Positions 61,246 through 64,000 of a stretch of 64,000 nt of DNA are shown here, one piece after another. The position numbers and the translations under genes were made by a program. Below the pieces are notes generated by a model that was given only the letters and a program-made list of their open reading frames with translations, searched no databases and was not told where the DNA came from. Numbering within the stretch: the first letter of the stretch is position 1; each line of letters opens with the position of its first letter. This stretch comes from Hoylesella pleuritidis JCM 14110 (GTDB lineage Bacteria > Bacteroidota > Bacteroidia > Bacteroidales > Bacteroidaceae). The stretch is taken from the NCBI RefSeq assembly GCF_000613725.1, contig NZ_BAJN01000008.1, forward strand, positions 1-64,000, in the 5' to 3' direction.

Positions 61246-61276
61246 TTTGATGTGTGGAATTAAAGTCGTATTTTTG
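61246..61276 (+). promoter_or_regulatory. Promoter of yraN-birA-pyrH
   Basis: TTTG (61246-61249), 19 bp, TATTTTTG (61269-61276), 19 bp before the yraN ATG. A minus-strand -7 box TATTTTTG (61235-61228) for tadA lies next to it. Confidence 0.7.
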
Positions 61277-61295
61277 CACATAAAGAGTAAGCATT

Positions 61296-61670
61296 ATGGC
61301 ACAACACAATGATTTGGGTAAATGGGGAGAAGAACAAGCAGCCACATTCCTGGAAAGGAAAGGTTATACCATTTGCGACCGCGATTGGCGGGCCGGACAT
61401 CGTGATCTCGATATCATTGCACTCAATGAAGATCAAACAATATTAGTCATTGTGGAAGTGAAAACACGGACATCTGCCGAGTTGAACGAGCCCGAAGAGG
61501 CTGTGAATAGAAAGAAAATTCGAAACATTGGCAATGCCGCTAACCTCTATCTCAAACAATTTAATGTGGAATATGATGTGCGTTTCGATATTGTTTCGGT
61601 GACAGGCACAAGCGATTCAAACGCTAAAATTGAGCACATCATCGATGCTTTTAATCCCCTTTTGACGTGA
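61296..61670 (+). CDS. yraN: YraN/UPF0102 endonuclease-like protein
   Basis: The 124-residue protein has the UPF0102 pattern: LGKWGEEQAATFLERKGYTI, DWRAGHRDLDIIALNEDQTILVIVEVKTRT (the D-E-x-K nuclease-like core) and FDIVSVTG. The fold is that of restriction-endonuclease-like and Holliday-junction enzymes, and the cellular role is not certain. It is the first gene of yraN-birA-pyrH, with 4 bp to birA. Confidence 0.9.
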   Translation: MAQHNDLGKWGEEQAATFLERKGYTICDRDWRAGHRDLDIIALNEDQTILVIVEVKTRTSAELNEPEEAVNRKKIRNIGNAANLYLKQFNVEYDVRFDIVSVTGTSDSNAKIEHIIDAFNPLLT

Positions 61671-61674
61671 AACG

Positions 61675-62406
61675 ATGAGAATCAAGACACTCAGATTCAA
61701 GGAAATAGATTCCACTAATCGTTTTCTTTGCAACTATCAAGCTAACGAAAGCGAAGAAATGACCGTAGCCGTGGCCGATTTTCAGACAGCAGGACGTGGT
61801 ATGGGTACTAACACTTGGGAAAGTGAAGCGGGACAGAATCTGCTTTTCAGTATCCTCGTTCATCCCCGAACGCTCCCTATTACACGTCAATTTCAACTGT
61901 CAATGGCACAAGCCATCGCTCTAAAAGAAGTACTCGACGAATACACTGACGGTATTACCGTGAAGTGGCCCAATGATATCTATTGGCAAAACAGGAAGAT
62001 TAGTGGTACAAGAATAGACACTTCGATATCTTCGCAAGGCATCAAAAACTTCGTTTTAGGTACCGGTCTTAATGTCAATCAACGCGAGTTCCACAGCGAT
62101 GCTCCCAATCCCGTGTCACTTTTTCAAATATTGGGGTACGAGATAAATCCTGATCTACTACTCAATAAAATTATCACAAGATTCGAAAAGTATTACCACT
62201 TAGTTATCCAAGGATACTATTCGCAGATTTCGACACAATATCACGCTGCCTTATACCGTACAAAAGGACTTTATAAATACAGCGATAAAACCGGTGATTT
62301 CCAGGCTACTATCCTTCGCGTAGAAGATAACGGACATCTTATTTTGCGTGATTCTACTGGCAAATTACGCCAATATGCTTTTAAAGAACTGACATTTATC
62401 ATTTAA
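61675..62406 (+). CDS. birA: Biotin--[acetyl-CoA-carboxylase] ligase
   Basis: The 243-residue enzyme attaches biotin to carboxylases. It has the catalytic loop AGRGMGTNTWESEAGQNLLFS, VKWPNDIYWQNRKISGTRI and GTGLNVNQREF. The DNA-binding N-terminal domain of E. coli BirA is absent, so this is the ligase-only type without repressor function. The C-terminal small domain (DKTGDFQATILRVEDNGHLIL) is present. It lies between yraN and pyrH, 11 bp from the latter. Confidence 0.92.
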   Translation: MRIKTLRFKEIDSTNRFLCNYQANESEEMTVAVADFQTAGRGMGTNTWESEAGQNLLFSILVHPRTLPITRQFQLSMAQAIALKEVLDEYTDGITVKWPNDIYWQNRKISGTRIDTSISSQGIKNFVLGTGLNVNQREFHSDAPNPVSLFQILGYEINPDLLLNKIITRFEKYYHLVIQGYYSQISTQYHAALYRTKGLYKYSDKTGDFQATILRVEDNGHLILRDSTGKLRQYAFKELTFII

Positions 62407-62417
62407 ATTTACAATAT

Positions 62418-63128
62418 ATGGCAAAGTATAAAAGAATTCTCCTTAAACTTAGCGGCGAAAGTTTGATGGGTAAACAAAGTTTTGGAATTGATCCTGAACG
62501 TCTCGCTGACTACGCGCGTCAAATCAAAGAAGTGCACGAAATGGGTGTTCAGATCGGTATAGTAATCGGTGGTGGCAATATTTTCCGAGGTTTAAACGGA
62601 GCTTCCGAAGGATTCGATCGCGTGAAAGGCGATCAAATGGGAATGTGCGCAACGGTAATCAACTCTCTCGCTTTAAGCAGTGCATTAGATGCGAATGGAA
62701 TCAAAACAAAAGTATTAACAGCCATTCGTATGGAGCCCATCGGTGAGTTTTACTCTAAATGGAAAGCTATTGAGGCAATGGCAGCAGGTTATGTCTGTAT
62801 CTTCTCGGCTGGGACAGGCTCTCCCTACTTCACAACGGATACAGGAAGCTCGCTTCGTGGTATCGAGATCGAGGCTGATATAATGCTCAAAGGCACACGA
62901 GTGGATGGCATATATACGGCTGATCCCGAAAAAGACCCAAATGCAACAAAGTTTGATGAAATTACTTTTGATGAGATTTACACCAGTAATCTAAAAGTGA
63001 TGGACCTTACCGCAACCACAATGTGTAAGGAAAATAATCTACCGATTTATGTCTTCAATATGGACATTTTCGGTAATCTGAAACGCGTAATGAACGGAGA
63101 ACGTATCGGAACACTTGTTCACAATTGA
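62418..63128 (+). CDS. pyrH: UMP kinase
   Basis: The 236-residue amino acid kinase family enzyme makes UDP from UMP. Signatures are YKRILLKLSGESLMG, IVIGGGNIFRG, GDQMGMCATVINSLAL, FSAGTGSPYFTTDTGSSLRGIE and GIYTADPEKDPNA, then KVMDLTATTMCKENNLPIYVFNM. It is the last gene of the yraN-birA-pyrH unit. No recognised terminator follows. Confidence 0.95.
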   Translation: MAKYKRILLKLSGESLMGKQSFGIDPERLADYARQIKEVHEMGVQIGIVIGGGNIFRGLNGASEGFDRVKGDQMGMCATVINSLALSSALDANGIKTKVLTAIRMEPIGEFYSKWKAIEAMAAGYVCIFSAGTGSPYFTTDTGSSLRGIEIEADIMLKGTRVDGIYTADPEKDPNATKFDEITFDEIYTSNLKVMDLTATTMCKENNLPIYVFNMDIFGNLKRVMNGERIGTLVHN

Positions 63129-63726
63129 GTATTCCATAATTTGTCGAGAAACAGGCGACCGATTCACCACAGTGTATTTACTTGCCTGCTTTCTCTTTTT
63201 TATTTTTACCTAAATCGTAAACTGAGCGAATTGTATTTGACAATAAATCCAATTTGCGTGTAAGATACCGTTAGATGCACTGCAAAAAACCGAGAAATGG
63301 TGTACGTTTAGCAATTAATTACAGTGCATTTAACTATTAGTCATAACACCTCATATATCTAATACCCAAATGAATACAAGGTAGAACCGTTTTTCCCTTT
63401 TCAGAGTACAAAGAATCTACTCTATAAATCTTCAAGTTCGTGTAATCTAAATGTATATCAATGAAGACATACTACACTTTAAAAGACATTGATAACCAAT
63501 AAGATATAAAGGGAAATGCTATGGTGTAATTAAAATAGGGGAAAACTGTTCTCAGAAAATAATAGGATATCATATAATCTATTCATCCGTGCTTTTTAAT
63601 TAGAAAGCATTCCCACAACCGATAAATACAGCAGTTAAAAATTCCGAACTTAATATCTTAGATTTACTCCTGCCTCCAACCATTTCTCTTCCGAAAGAAA
63701 AAATTAGCGAAAAAGGCACAGAATAT
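63129..63726. other. Intergenic region before the tRNA gene, no gene recognised
   Basis: About 600 bp of AT-rich sequence between pyrH and the tRNA promoter. Around 63270-63345 there is a GATGCACTGCAAAAAACCG...CAGTGCATTTAAC stretch that forms an imperfect stem and recalls the dispersed repeats at 15506 and 40996. Nothing else was recognised. Confidence 0.45.
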
Positions 63727-63757
63727 TTTGCAGTTTATGGAAAATGTTGTATCTTTG
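63727..63757 (+). promoter_or_regulatory. Promoter of the tRNA-Lys gene
   Basis: TTTG (63727-63730), 19 bp, TATCTTTG (63750-63757), 33 bp before the tRNA. It is a textbook match to the Bacteroidetes promoter. Confidence 0.85.
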
Positions 63758-63790
63758 CACTCGCTTTTAAGAATAGAAAGTATTATTGGA

Positions 63791-63863
63791 GATCCGTTAG
63801 CTCAGCTGGTAGAGCACAACACTTTTAATGTTGGGGTCTTGGGTTCGAGCCCCAAACGGATCA
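63791..63863 (+). tRNA. tRNA-Lys (anticodon TTT)
   Basis: A complete 73-nt cloverleaf: acceptor GATCCGT pairs with ACGGATC, D-arm GCTC/GAGC with AGCTGGTA loop, anticodon stem CAACA/TGTTG with loop CTTTTAA (anticodon TTT, read as UUU, lysine), variable GGGTC and T-arm TTGGG-TTCGAGC-CCCAA. The discriminator is A and CCA is not encoded. Confidence 0.96.
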
Positions 63864-63878
63864 CAAGAATAGAGAGAG

Positions 63879-63906
63879 GATTAACTTATCAGAGTTAATC
63901 TTTTTT
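63879..63906 (+). terminator. Terminator after tRNA-Lys
   Basis: An 8-bp stem (GATTAACT, 63879-63886, with 63893-63900) is followed by TTTTTT, 15 bp after the tRNA. Confidence 0.8.
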
Positions 63907-64000
63907 ATTTTCCATTTGGTTTATCAGGTATTTAATACAACCATTGGTATGAAATAGTATTCTTGAATACAGACTTTATTAAGAACCTGTTCCTAATGCA

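Overview
The window is a chromosomal segment of a Bacteroidales bacterium, most likely Prevotellaceae. The grounds are a type A T9SS-like tail (GIYTLGGVRL ... YIVDGKK), the gene families present (DUF4251, BtuG-like surface lipoprotein, GldH, HU-HIG-like protein, DUF4350/DUF4129/MoxR cluster), promoters of the Bacteroidetes type (TTTG, 19-21 bp, TAnnTTTG) and no obvious Shine-Dalgarno sequences. No IS element, CRISPR array or rRNA gene was seen. The only tRNA found is tRNA-Lys(TTT) near the right end.

Layout. 0-3.5 kb: a decayed GH25 muramidase, a DUF4251 lipoprotein and an ECF sigma factor operon. 3.7-7.4 kb: a secreted GH13 alpha-amylase, then a graveyard with VgrG and Hint-domain remnants. 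7.4-12.1 kb: a vitamin B12 uptake operon (BtuB, BtuG-like, BtuF-like) behind a cobalamin riboswitch. 12.2-16.9 kb: an SLC13 transporter, type II pantothenate kinase, small lipoprotein, B3/4 protein and thioesterase. 16.9-27.4 kb: a hybrid two-component regulator facing a GC-rich accessory island of surface proteins. The island holds an OmpA-like protein, a coiled-coil lipoprotein with near-identical 216-bp repeats, two paralogous lipoproteins flanking an HU-HIG-like gene and a beta-helix protein. 27.5-30.5 kb: holB, ricT-like and gldH. 30.5-36.9 kb: the cell-shape operon (IMP cyclohydrolase, mreB, mreC, mreD, mrdA, rodA). 37-40.7 kb: ferritin, class II aldolase, a sugar permease and an aquaporin stub. 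41.4-50.9 kb: an outer membrane protein, a membrane MutS-like ATPase and the DUF58/MoxR/DUF4350/DUF4129/SpoIIM/RDD cluster. 51.7-56.8 kb: lpxH, a SufT-like protein and a putative metal uptake set with a TonB-dependent receptor. 57.2-63.9 kb: housekeeping genes (AI-2E family permease, tdk, rsmI, tadA, yraN, birA, pyrH, tRNA-Lys).

Three signals are not explained by the genes. (1) A family of 63-bp intergenic elements with three TATAC boxes at fixed spacing: four canonical copies plus one variant. (2) Two copies, about 10 kb apart, of a roughly 60-nt transcription unit with its own promoter and hairpin terminator, one stem pair of which covaries; this is a candidate small RNA. (3) At least nine otherwise normal genes, including mreB and rodA, are broken by single-base deletions, which points to sequence errors more than to gene loss. 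Frameshifted genes are therefore annotated at their reconstructed full extent.
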